64,000 nucleotides of DNA from Cercis canadensis (Eukaryota; Streptophyta; Magnoliopsida; Fabales; Fabaceae), in the NCBI GenBank assembly GCA_003255065.1, contig QAOA01003736.1:212077-276076 (forward strand), in the 5' to 3' direction. Made by a program: the position numbers and the translations under genes. Positions 27,773-40,000 of the stretch are shown here, piece after piece (within the stretch, counting starts at the first letter, position 1; each line of letters opens with the position of its first letter). A model generated the notes under the pieces. It was not told the DNA's origin. It saw only the letters and a program-made list of their open reading frames with translations, and ran no database searches.

Positions 27773-30147
27773 CTATGCCCCATTTTCAGCTACAATCGAC
27801 AACCCTTGAATTTCCATCAATTTCTCTATAATCTTCTTCAAAGCAGGAGCACTGGCACCACAATCTTTATCAACAAAACAGGATCTACCTTCTTCAGCTG
27901 CCTTACAAAGCTGTGGATCCAATGGAACCTTACCAAGAAAGGGTACCCCCATTTCATTGCACATCCTTGCCGCTCCACCACGACTGCTATCAAACACTTC
28001 ACTGCAAGCAATCAAATTCAGCATTTCTGGTGCTTTCTCCCTCACGTACTCCCAGACCCACTCAGTGACATCTCTCTGCTCCCCTGTATCTGTCATCTTC
28101 ATAAACTTGAAATCTCTAATGGGTTGACACAAGCCACTCATATTCTCTACAACCCCAAGAACCTTTACTCCAACTTTCTTGCAAAAACTCACCTCTTTCC
28201 TCACGTCAATCAGGGAGACTTGTTGAGGAGTGGTAACTATAATTGCACCATCTATTCCAGCAGCATCAAGGCATTGGACAATTGAAATGTGCTCATCTGA
28301 GGTCCCAGGTGGAGCATCAACTACAAGAAAATCAATTTCCCCCCAGTAAACATCTTTCAGAAACTGCTTGATAAGCCCATTTTTGCGCGGACCCCTCCAT
28401 ATAACAGCTTCATCAGGGTGTGGAAGCATGAATCCAATCGACATGACCCCAAGGTTGGACTCCACATAGACAGGTGACCAGCCAAGGTTGCTCTGATGTA
28501 TCTCTTGACCTTCTAGACCAAGCATCTTTGGGATGCTTGGGCCACAAATGTCTATGTCAAGAAGACCCACCTGAAAACCCATAGCTGCTAAAGCAAATGA
28601 CATCTGGGCAGAAAAAGTGCTCTTGCCAACCCCTCCCTTTCCGGATAAAACTAGTATCTTATGCTTCACAGTAGCCATTCTTTCAGCAATGGAAACCAGG
28701 TCTGCAGAAACAAATACCAAAGGCACGGCAACCAAAGTAATTGAGTTAAGCAATATCAATACAGAATGGTAAATCCACATTCAAAAAAGCCAAATTCATC
28801 TCAATTAATTCAATATGGCCTATTATAACAACCTAATGAGTTCTGCAGAAAAAATATACTACTCTTATATAGAGTACTGGTATATGAAAGCAAAATAAGT
28901 TTATACATTTGCAGTTACCAAACAATGTCTTATGATCATTAAACATAAAATGAAGGTCAATTGGAGGAAAAGGAAAGCACATTTCAGTATATCAATCATC
29001 ATTTACAAAATTTCAGGATGCTGATCGAATAGCTTAGTCATCTTCAATACAATACAGGAGGGGGAACACTTTATACAAAGCATGTCATAAGCTGGGTCAT
29101 TATACAAACTTGTCACTTGAAGCAGAACGCCACACTAAACAGTGCAACTGAAGTACTTCATAAGGATATGGCGGATTGAAACAAAGACTAAGATATTTTC
29201 TCCCTAGGTAGGTTATATTGAAAAAGTCACTTTATCAATTGGACAAGGATAAATGAAGATCAGGAAAAGTATATATCTTGAAATAAAAATGTGAAATTCG
29301 ATTGTTGCACCTAGACCAAGGACCTTTTACTAGGTGGCTTCAAATTTTCTATTAATTTGTATAACAAGTGGAATGTTCAAAAGAAAAAAAAGCAGCTATG
29401 GAGCTAAACGTTAGTCAATTACGACATCAAATGCACAAGGGATCAGCAACTCCCGTTAAATGGGATAATTTAATGAAGTAAGCAGCACAAGACATGATTA
29501 ACCAGATTAACCATAAAAAATGCTTCCTTGCATCCCTCATACATGATCTCCAAAAGTCAGCATATGACATTATTAACCAGATTAACCAGCGACAACAACA
29601 AGCCGGGGATGGTAACTGGTGATCATAGTCATAGATTTCAGAAATAATCCTGCTCTTCATCATGTTAATGAGCATAATGAAGTTGGTACTTTTCAGCACA
29701 CATGAATAAATTGTCTTAAACCCCACGACCAATGCTGAGATGAATCATGGACCAAAACCCAAACAACACCTTTAATTTAGGGAGAGAGGACTAAACCAGC
29801 ATAGAACCATATATTGCAGAGGTAATAAAGCGGATTCAGATCTAAGCAGCAAGTAGGAAAGAACAAAAGCAAGCAACGCATAATATAATTATAGCTTTGG
29901 AAGTAACAATAAATGTGACCTGGGTCAGGGCCTTTGGGGGCAGTGGCACATATTTGTTGATTTGGGCATCCCTCGCATTCATCGGATTTTCCTGCAGACT
30001 CTGATTGAGGACCCGGACAATCTGAAAAACGATAAATTAAATTATAAAAAATCATAATCAAATTATTTTGTGGTTAACATGAAATGACAAATACAACAGA
30101 AAATTCATACGCTCGTTGGCGTTTTCAGGAATTTCTCCATTTTCCAT
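27773..30147 (-). CDS. NBP35: Cytosolic iron-sulfur scaffold P-loop ATPase NBP35
   Basis: Scaffold ATPase of the cytosolic iron-sulfur assembly pathway, which builds clusters for cytosolic and nuclear proteins. Three exons: 30147-30111, 30021-29920 and 28701-27773, joining in frame to 355 residues. The N-terminus has the ferredoxin-like motif C-x13-C-x2-C-x5-C at Cys14, 28, 31 and 37 (HCPGPQ ... [11 protein letters not shown]). The deviant Walker A is GKGGVGKST at residues 67-75, followed by [17 protein letters not shown] and the [10 protein letters not shown] motif. The C-terminal CPxC cluster site of yeast Nbp35 and Cfd1 is absent: after [10 protein letters not shown] comes a longer plant-type insert ([20 protein letters not shown]). 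The start matches the MENG.IPE.ANE opening known for plant NBP35. Intron 2 is 1.2 kb. The distinctive domains make identification secure. Confidence 0.96.
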
Positions 30148-32248
30148 GGCAGCTATTCCCGTCTTTAACCACAAAACTTTCAATCAGATATGGGACAAGA
30201 CACTAGACAGAGGCGGTTTCAGGGTTTACTTTGTAAACTTGGAGTTGGAGGCTGCAAAAGCTTCTTTGGAATCGGAACGCCGCCTTCAAATTTAGAACGT
30301 CAAACAGATGAGACGACACCGTCCAGCAAAATGGGCTTGGTTGGGTTCCGAATCGGGTCGGGTTTTCTAGTACATACTAGAACCATTAGCAAAAAATTAA
30401 AAATTAAAAATTTTGAACCATTCATTATGGACGTGCTAATCTTAATAAGTTCAGTGGCTAAAATCAATTAAGCATCAAAGCAAAGCGTTCACTAATGTTT
30501 TGGAGCGTGGCATGGCTTCAGTCCCACAAACACAATGACCAATTAAAACGCAATATTTGCTTGTCCTTGCAAATAGCATGGTTCCAAATTAAGAATAAAT
30601 AAGCATTAAACTCATTATGGACGTGCTCATCAATCATCATAATAAGGTGGATCGCTGCAATCATCAAAGCAACCATTCATTCATGTTACTTCAGTACCCA
30701 CAACACAAGCATGGTTTTGTTCATTAAGATCGTATACTTCAAACAAAGCCACCAGATTTTATGGCCAAAATAATTAAATAAGTACACAGTGTCATTCAGA
30801 AACAGATTTTTCCATGGATTTGATTAGTTAAGGAGGTTTATATTTGCATGTTGTGTTTATATTTACAATTGTATTTTGATTTGAAATTTTATCTCTAATA
30901 TCTTTGAGAGCAACGCTGCTTATTATTTATGAATCAGAACATGTCATATCATTTGTGTTGTATCAATTTTAAATTGTCAGTAAATTTACGTCAAACTTTA
31001 AAAATGATTGACTCATGCCATGTCCAAAATTATAACTCCCATATTTAACATCACATGTCTATTTCCTGCACAGAATAGACTGAAACTTTTTAATTTGTGC
31101 TTGAAAACCTGTTTTGTTCTCTGCATTTTACGCACTATGAAACTCAGTTCCTCCTCATCGTTGTAGATGCAAATAAAGGTTTCTGTCTAATATATGACTA
31201 CTTCCAAATATAAGACTACCAATGGAGATGTATGGCAGGGAGGGGATGGAACAAAAATTGATAAAGGAATATATAAAATAAAATAAACAAGAACAACCTT
31301 CAATCATGCATCAACTATCTTTTTTCAAATTCCAATGTGATACATGAATCCTAACAATTTAGGGATGAAAGAAGCATTCCCCCATATAAACAATGTAAGA
31401 AGTAAAGCAACCTTAGCAATGCCTATTCTGTCTCATGACTCCACGATTCCCTTCCAAATTCCAATAAAAGACAAGACGGATACTCGAAACGTAGGAAACT
31501 AGTTTAAGTTGATATTTTACAAGTTTTACAGTAGACAGATCTTAAGAAAAAGTACATAATCCAGGTGGAATAGTTCAATTTATGGTCTCAGCTATTACAC
31601 AGCAACAGAGAAGAGCAGAAACTTGAATCATTCTCCCAGCCATGCCGGCCCATTCTACTTGACAATCTGGCTTCTCCTCCTTGGAATGATTTCATACTTC
31701 TATTACAAGCGGCATCAGTTCAACAAGCATCAAGAGCAACACATGCTTCTTCACTTCAATGAACTCAGACAAGTTTGCACAAGATCCACCTCATCATGAA
31801 GTCACCTTCAGAACAAGTTATACATTCACACCCACCTTCCCTTGCTCCACAGCTACATTCAATATTATTAGTATTTATTACTTTTTTTTTGTCTTCATTC
31901 AATCTTTTTCTTTTTAATACTAGAAAATCATTTACTTTGCTTCCTTTCTTTCTAGCATGTCTGGATGCTTGCATAAGTAAACCCAAACATGCTATTTCTT
32001 CTTTTCACAAAACAGCAGTTTGAAAGCAACCTATCTGCGAATAGAGCTGAACAATTCCTCCTTATGCAGTTGGAGTCTCAGCTGCCGAGGATTTCCGATC
32101 ATCTCACAACCTGAATGTCATAAGTTGACTGTCACTAAGCAGGAAGTCCAGGCATGGTTCAAATCTGTGCATAAATAATCCAGACAGCCAAACGTGCAGA
32201 TTCTGGTCATTGGTCAACAAATAAACCACATACACCAGGGCTACTCCA
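30148..32248. other. Intergenic region between NBP35 start and F-box gene 3' end
   Basis: The first part must contain the NBP35 promoter and leader. No TATA box or recognised gene is seen. Plus-strand ORFs at 30190-30471 and 31775-32023 do not resemble proteins. The stretch 31560-32248 is probably 3' UTR of the minus-strand F-box gene, possibly spliced. A 35-codon minus-strand frame near 31600-31700 is not convincing. Confidence 0.45.
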
Positions 32249-34385
32249 TTAGCCATAGAGGTAAAACTGATACATGGTACTTTGACTAATAATGGTACAC
32301 TTAGTAGCTTCCTTTTGCACTGGTTTCTCTGGACAATTCAGCAGCTGGTTCCAACAATTCAAACAAAGAAATTCCAGACAGAATGTCTCCTCATAATCAC
32401 AGTCCTTAATGCAACGTCCACAATGGATACAACGTGCTATGCACATTGTGCAACCCCTACACAACTGAGCAGCCTGATGTTTCTGTTGGCAACTCTCTGC
32501 AGGGCAATCATAGACAAGTTTCGGTTTCTGGCATCTAGGACACACCTCTATGTCAATAGCACGATCATCCTCGCATGTGAGATATGAAAACCCTCCTTGA
32601 TAGAATTGTGGCTTCTGGTCCCTCTGTTGAAAATATTTATCTGCACCTAGTAAGTCCTTCAACTCTTTGAAGTGCTGGTCTGTTATACCAGCAATCCCAC
32701 CAATTCTTAAGAGCTTTATACCAGGTGCTCCAGATGACTTTAAGGCCCTTAGGTTGAATAAGATACCCTCAACAGTAAGCCTAAGACAACCTGGCACGCT
32801 TAGCTGAAAAAGGTGCATACAAATTTGTAAGTTCGTTATTTAAAAAGACATAACATATTAATGTGAATTCACGTTATCAAAAAAATAAGCACAAAGATAT
32901 TCCTCAAGATGAATGCAAAAAATATGATACACAGATTTCATCAATCTCAATAAGGGCCAGCAGATGAAAGATGCCACTAAGTTGGTACATATGCAGCACA
33001 AGCATGTTCAATTGTCAAAGTATGATTCTTATGTCAGCCTAAATTTAAGCACAAAGATACAGTTGAGCTTTGATTGGCTTCATTTGATATAGCATTTGAT
33101 ATTGTAAATCAGTATCATAAGACAAATTAGATCAAAATACAATGAGAACCTAACGTGTAAAAAAGCATTTATATAACTACTAAAAATTATAGCTCTAGAA
33201 CACAGAGAATCTTCTCAGATACTCTTTAACATAAAAGAACAGATTTTCAAGTGATATCAACAATAAAATAAAGCTTTAACTTGCTTATAGCTGCAGATTG
33301 CGAGAAGAGACAAGGCAGACAAAGCAAAATAATATTCAAGTTATGCTACAGATATTTTAGCACACAAATATAACTGAAGATGACAGTAATTCAGCAAGTT
33401 AGTGATACAAGAATAGATTCATCATTCAAGTAATAAATAAGTTTCATGCTAGATTATGGATCGAATTACAAATACTAACCTTCATCAGTCTTGGGTTGCT
33501 TTGAAGAACACTTGTCAGACCACTATCAGTGATCCATATGCAATTAACTAGGCTCAAGCATTGAAGAGTGCCTTGGGCCCTGCTAGTTAACTTGACAAGT
33601 GTACCATCAGTAATCCTGGCACTTAATGACTGATCAACGTGTATGCTCCTCCACAACAGAGGATCAGTTCTAACTGTGTCACGAAAAGATTTGCAAACCC
33701 GTTCAACTGAAAGAAGGTCCTTGACACCTAGATAACCCAACACCAAAAACATGGCATCATGTGGAACACCTCCTTGGCCATCATTATCAATTTTGGCGCA
33801 GTTTTGCAATTCCTCTAGTTCAATGCTGGAAAGCCAATTGCCCCTATGACTAATAGTCAGAAACTTCTCCACACTCTCATCAGCTACCATGCCACCATCA
33901 TACAACCCATCAAAAATCCGAAATTCATTGATATCATCACCCGAAACTGACATTCCATCCCCTTTGACGTTGCCTCCTTGCGGCTGTAAATTCCCAGCGC
34001 CATTCCAACCCCAATTCAGACCCGTTTCATCCACCCTAAACACATCATACTCTGACCGGAAATCCCATTCAAAATCTTGAATCCAATCAGAGATTGCTGT
34101 GAAGGTAGACTTTATATTCATGCCAAAAGGATCCATGGGCAAGCGATCAAGAACATCATCAACGGCAACTGCTGCTTGGCTATCACAGTCTCCCAATTCG
34201 GCCTTGACACTTTCACCACATATATTACCCTCCGGGGCCTTATCGAAACTACACAAACTCCAAGAATGATCAAAACAGCCATAATTGTTGATAAAATAAC
34301 CATCGACGACTGGCCCGATAGAGGGATACAAACCCTTCTCCGGCGGAGTTGAAAAGCTTGATCCCCGAGAAAAATTCAGAGCCAT
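32249..34385 (-). CDS. F-box protein with C-terminal Cys-rich domain (SKIP14-like)
   Basis: Two coding exons, 34385-33480 and 32803-32249, join in frame to 486 residues. F-box proteins recruit substrates to SCF ubiquitin ligases through SKP1; the substrate here is unknown. The F-box lies at about residues 207-250 (VPHDAMFLVLGYLGVKDLLS, then ERVCKSFRDTVRTDPLLW). It is followed by leucine-rich-repeat-like segments (LQCLSLVNCIWITDSGLTSV). Residues 390-452 contain about fifteen cysteines in CxxC-type spacings (CPRC, CRGCTMC, CIHCGRC, CLNC), suggesting zinc binding. A related motif DVLDRLPMDPFGM sits near residue 77. The start MALNFSR is the first ATG after a plausible acceptor (TGTTTAAG) and matches the family opening I recall from SKIP14. 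A 5' non-coding exon probably lies at 34816-35150. The Arabidopsis gene beside G6PD5 (AT3G27290, from memory) is of the same type. Confidence 0.85.
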
Positions 34386-37023
34386 TTGTATTTGCCTCCC
34401 CACTTAAACAGAAGAAAGATAATAACAGAAGCCCTATAACAAAGCTATAGGGTCAAAGAACAGCCCCATTTGCATGCACAAAGGTCCTCCTATACCCATA
34501 AAAAAGAAAGAACGAAAACCAAGGATATATAACGGAAGAAACCTTTTTTTTTTTTTTAATACTAGGAATGCATGAAATACATAGAGGGATCCTGAGAGAA
34601 CCTAATCTGCAATATCCAGGTTTTCAAATTTCAATTAGGTTGAAGGGAAAACAAAAACACACCTCTCCAACGCGCTAATTAAATAAAATACTTGAAAAAA
34701 AAAAGGTGGGGAGGGAACTAGGAAGACAAATATTTTAATCAAAGAAGAATAGCAACAAACACAAGTGAGGTTGGGGCAAAATCAATGCATTCAGATTCAG
34801 AGATAGATGTTTACCAGAGAGTGATCAGAAGCAAATGGAAGGAAGTCTAGAAGAAAAAGAGAAAGAATAAAAGAAAGTGGATTTGGCGTGAGAGATAGAA
34901 GTATAGGTAGCAGGAATAGGATTAGGACAAGAGAATGTAGGGTTTGACCCACCAATGCAACACAATGCAGGGAGAGACGGTGAGGTAGAAAGCCAAAAAT
35001 AAGAGGGAGAAGTGTGAATTGGAGACAGAGAAATTGGCTAAAATTAGGAGAGTGAGGGAAAGAAAGAAAGAGTGGGGGCGGGGAAAGGAGAGAGAAAGAG
35101 GCGGGTGAGAAGTGGACAGAGAGAGACGCGTGTAACGAAGGAGGAATGGAGAGCGAGAAAACCAAGTCCCTGACCAATTGGCAATTAGGATTCACAACTC
35201 CATCTCTGAAGATTGGATTTTGTTTGGATGGATTTGTACTTTTCACTTTAAACCTCATTTTGATAAAATTAAAACTCTTTTTTTCTGAAATTATATTTAA
35301 AAAAGCTTTTTTTAATTTTTCTATTCTTTTTAATATTTGGTGCTCTACAGAGTTTCAGAAAAAAAAATGCTATTTAGTTTTATTTTTTAGAACTATATTA
35401 TTGATCTATAACTCAAGCAACTAAGAAATGAAATGATGAAATCATAATAAGAAAAAGGATAGAATTAAAGTAAATTTCTATGCTATGTTTTTTTTTTTGG
35501 CCATGAATTTCTATGCTATGTTCAATCCCCGTATTCAATAAAAAAATTATTATTGCTTGGATCGAGGACAGAATATTTTCTTGATTTTTTAATCCAAATT
35601 TTTTTTATATTTTACAGGGAATCCGAGATTTAAGTAGAGCAAAGTGCTCGAATAATCAAAGAGATTAGATAACAATGAAAGTTTCAGCATTTATGTGTCT
35701 ATTTTAATCTTGCTATTTTATTTTGGATAAGATCTTACTATTATTAATCATATATATCATTTTAGGCAAATTACTATTTTTTTTATCTGCAATTATAGCT
35801 GAATCATTCTATGATCTCTTAAATTTTCACCACGTTCTCTATTTTTATGTTAAGATATTTTATGTGTTATTATTTGTGATCCTTAATAATAGCTCAAACG
35901 GTTAATAAGGTGTTTACTTATTGTTGGTTATGGACTTTTATTTGGCGTGTTATTAGAGAGTTAAGCATCTAAATAGACACGATGACAGGTAATGGGAAAA
36001 ACTAAATAAATGGATTGCCTAACTAACTAGCTCGGATGCATTGACTTGACTTATGCTACAAGTAAAGTAGTCAAAAGTTCCAACCAAAAAAAAAAAACGT
36101 AATCAAAAGTTTTCTTAAAATTAGCTTTGTTTGATCCAAACAAGAGATGTTCCAGATTCCACAGAATCAACTTCTTGAATTCCTAATCGCAACTAACAAT
36201 TAAAGGCTACTCAATACGTTCCTTTTCACATTTCTCTCTCTTTTTTTGAAAAAAATGGTAGTAAGGATAACAATTCTCTCTTATCTAAACTATATTCTCT
36301 ACTAAATCTATTTATAATCATATCTTTCCTTCCTTCATTTTTATACTTGTATCATTCTTATTCTCTAGCATACCCCTTCAGATTTTATTCTTTCAACTTC
36401 CCTCCTTTTTCACAATAATATTGCAAATTTGCATGTATATATCACGTCATATAAAGTGAACTTTATAATATTATCGAGATTGGTTCAGTACCTCTCCCCT
36501 TGTGATTATTTGAATGCTAAGGAAATGGAGGAAAAATCTGAGCCCCTCCATGAAACAATTAAAGCTATCGAGCCACACCTTACACTTCCCTTTTTTCTAT
36601 AAATATGCATGTTACATTAATATAGAGTGAAAATTTTGCAGTGTTTTCTGTAACTCACCCTGCATCAATTTCTCTTTTTTTCCGTGATAACAACAAAGAT
36701 GAGACAAGAACCGAACCTCTCGCATTCAACATGCTCTTTCAGCTGATTCGATGATCACCCTTGCACTGGAAACATCAAATATCTCAAGGCCAAGCAAGAA
36801 CTCGATAAGATTGAACAACAAAATACAAGCACTACATAATCAAACCCATTTCCCTTTTCTTTTGCATTCAGAGCCAGATAGAGTTACAGAAACCATGTCA
36901 GTTATCAGGTTTATGTTCAAATACTTGATACATTTGTAACAGGCGAAGATTCTCAGACTTATTGTGTAAAGTGCAAGAAAAAACCACAGGCAAGGCAGAT
37001 AAACTATTAAAGCGTTGGACATT
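34386..37023. other. F-box gene leader and promoter, then intergenic
   Basis: On the minus strand a donor-like CTCTG then GTAAAC at about 34815 suggests a non-coding first exon at 34816-35150, made of pyrimidine-rich sequence on the sense strand. From 35200 to 36900 the DNA is AT-rich with no coding signal, and the last part should be the G6PDH 3' UTR. Confidence 0.4.
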
Positions 37024-40000
37024 CTACAAGGTAGGAGGGATCCATATGTAACCGTGTGTTTGAACATAGCCAGCTTTTTCCAGCAACTCATCAGCTTCTG
37101 CAGGACCTCTGCTTCCTGGTTGGTAGGGGATGGACTTGAACTCTCCGTCATCAATTCTGTGCAAAAGTGGGGTGAAAATCTCCCAGGATGCCTGGTAAGA
37201 AACAAAATACAACCATTAAAGTTGGGATTTAAGACCTTATTACAATAATCTACTGAGCATGTAATGATCTTACCTTCAACTCATCTCTGCGAACAAAATG
37301 TTGTTGATCACCTTTAATTCTGCAAAACAAGTTCCAATTCTCATTATTATTTCATCTTGAAAAAAGTTAATTGCTAAGTAATGCGCAATCCTAATTCTTC
37401 TATGCTCAGCTTGGTGGACCTTGAATCATCTGTTATCCCTGGAAACAATTAACAAGACTTATACATGAAAGAGAACAAGGACCCTACGTGTCAAGAATTA
37501 GACGCTCATAAGCCTCTGGGATGGTAACCGCTTGATAACGTTGCCTATATGACAAGTCTAGTTCACTTTGTACTGTAGACATCTCCAGTCCAGGTTGCTT
37601 GACCTGCATGAGATATTGAACTAGTCAGTCCATCCTTGTAAAAATTAAAGAATTTGTCTTTCACATTTTAATTCAGAGCTTAATGAAGTAAACTGTACAG
37701 AGACTTAGTTCTATAACTCAAACCTGTCTGTACAGATGATTTGCAGAAATCTTAAGTAGGACTACCATTTCCATAAATTAATATATGTTTGTTTCAAAAG
37801 AACCAAAAACCCTCTTAAAAAATAAACCATTAAAAATAAATGACAATTGCCACAGAAAAGGAATGAATTTCTACTATTAGATCTACTTTATTTATCTTAA
37901 GAAAACGGAGAACAAAAATGAAAATGTTTGCATATGGTAACCACATCTTGCCAAATGCTAAGTTATCACCTACACATGTGACATATGACATACATAGGGA
38001 ACTGTAAGAGCTAATCAGGTCAAACAAGTGGCATAATTCTTCTCATTTTGGTTATTGTAATGACTCATACCGTAAACTTCATGTAAATAGCTTCTGAAGG
38101 TTGCAGCCGTATAACAAACTCATTTCTCCCTTGCTTTTTACCTAAACAAGTATAAGCTTACAGTTAGTTGATATATAGACTACAACAAGGCATCTGTGAT
38201 CTCCACATTGAAGAATATAGGATAGCAAATATTTTCACTAATTGTAAGGCATTCATACTGAGTCAATAAACAACAAGAGCCTCTTGTCAGCTTTGTAATT
38301 ATGGGTTAAGCAATGACCCACCTCTCTAGAAAATTTTAATTTCCACAGTGACACCATGGTTTTAATATGTAGAGAGTCTAGAGACATAATAGAATAAAAA
38401 ATAAATTTGTAAAAGATTGTTGCAACACCTATTGATGGAGAAAATTTCAACTCACACTTCAATTATAAAAACAATATATAATTTATGTGCTCATGACAAT
38501 AGACACCAAAGCACATACACATTCCCCCAGATTTTACATCATCCATAGCTTTCTAAGTGACGACTTTTAAGCTATATCTGATTCTATGCTCATGGTTGGT
38601 GTAGATTGTAGACAAAAAAAGATGCATGAAGAAAGCACGTATTGAAGAGAATACACCCAGATATCCAAAAGTCTGGTGCCATACACTTGAAAATATCACC
38701 AGGAACATCCTTGAATTGAACCCGTATCTCTGCCTTTCTTGAATTTAGGGCCTTTCCTGCTTTTAGTATAAAAGGAACGCCTGAGGGAAAAAAGAAGTTT
38801 GGCATCACGATGCATTAGTTGTGGCTTGATTGATCAAATTCAAAATAATAACATAGAACAGAAAATAAACACCAGAATGAATATGAACCATAATATTATT
38901 TTTCCAAATCATTCAGCCAAAAGAAATCAAAGAGAGGCCCAGGAATTACACAATCCAGGTTTGTTTTTGGGTAAGAAATAACCAGAACTCCTGTCATACC
39001 TTCCCATCTTTCATTGTGTATTCGGAGAATAACAGTTGCAAAAGTTGGAGTATTTGAATGGTCAGGTACAGTCGGGTCTTCTCTATAGCCTTCGTATTGT
39101 CCGAGAACAACCTCATCATCTCTAATAGGAAGTACTGATTCAAGAACCTGCATTTTTACATGGCAACAAAAGGGGGTACAGAAGCATGCTTGAGACTCAG
39201 CTTAAAATCTAATTAAGCATGAAAAATGCTTTGGAGAGTGTTACAAGTTAGATATTACAAGAATATCCATCTTTGTTGCAGTTACAAGCATAAATAATCA
39301 AATTTAAAAGGAGAACAAGGAGTTCGTACTGATATTAATTGACCTATATCAGGATTAAGTATGTCAGAATAAAACACCAGCAGATTATAGAACTAAATAG
39401 CTGATAATAATAATTTCCTCATAACTTGAACAAAAAGAGACAAACCTTCACTTTCTCATCTCGAATGTGTTCAGGCTTCAGAGAAATAGGTTTTTCCATA
39501 GCAACCAAGCAAAACACCTGCATGTTCGTATAAAAATAATGAACAAATAGCTTAAAGTGAAAGGATACCATTCTTATACTAGGGTTACTTAATAGGTATT
39601 ATTAGGTTGACATCATAACAAGGTTGAGAAAAATTGGTGATATTGCAAGGTATTATTATGTCCTGCAGGAAAGTACAACTTTTTCTAATCAAAGCTCACT
39701 GGCTGATCTAAGTGTGCTTATAAGCATACTCTGTAAGATTACAACTCAGGAAAGGAGAGAATCAAATAACACTCTCGTGTCTGATTATTGGACAGAAGTA
39801 TTTACTTGACAATATAATTTGATGTTAACATTCTCAAACTATACGAAATTTATTCAAGTCTCAAATGAAGGCCTCACCTGTAGCAGATGGTTTTGAATTA
39901 TATCTCGAATAATTCTGCCAAACAGAAGTAGTAAATTAATCAATTACAGTTTCCTTTGCAATAATAGATAATCTAATACATAAGCCCAGAAATTTTCAAT

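Noticed and set aside
27806..28285. Plus-strand ORF of 159 codons
   Set aside because: It lies wholly opposite the NBP35 coding exon and its translation resembles nothing known.
31600..31700. Minus-strand frame of about 35 codons (words SMKSFQGGEARLSS, GRHGWENDSS)
   Set aside because: No start, no convincing acceptor and no family resemblance. It lies where the F-box 3' UTR is expected.
34797..35258. Minus-strand ORF of 153 codons rich in Leu, Ser and Pro
   Set aside because: It coincides with the pyrimidine-rich leader of the F-box gene. The composition comes from CT-rich sequence, not from a protein family.
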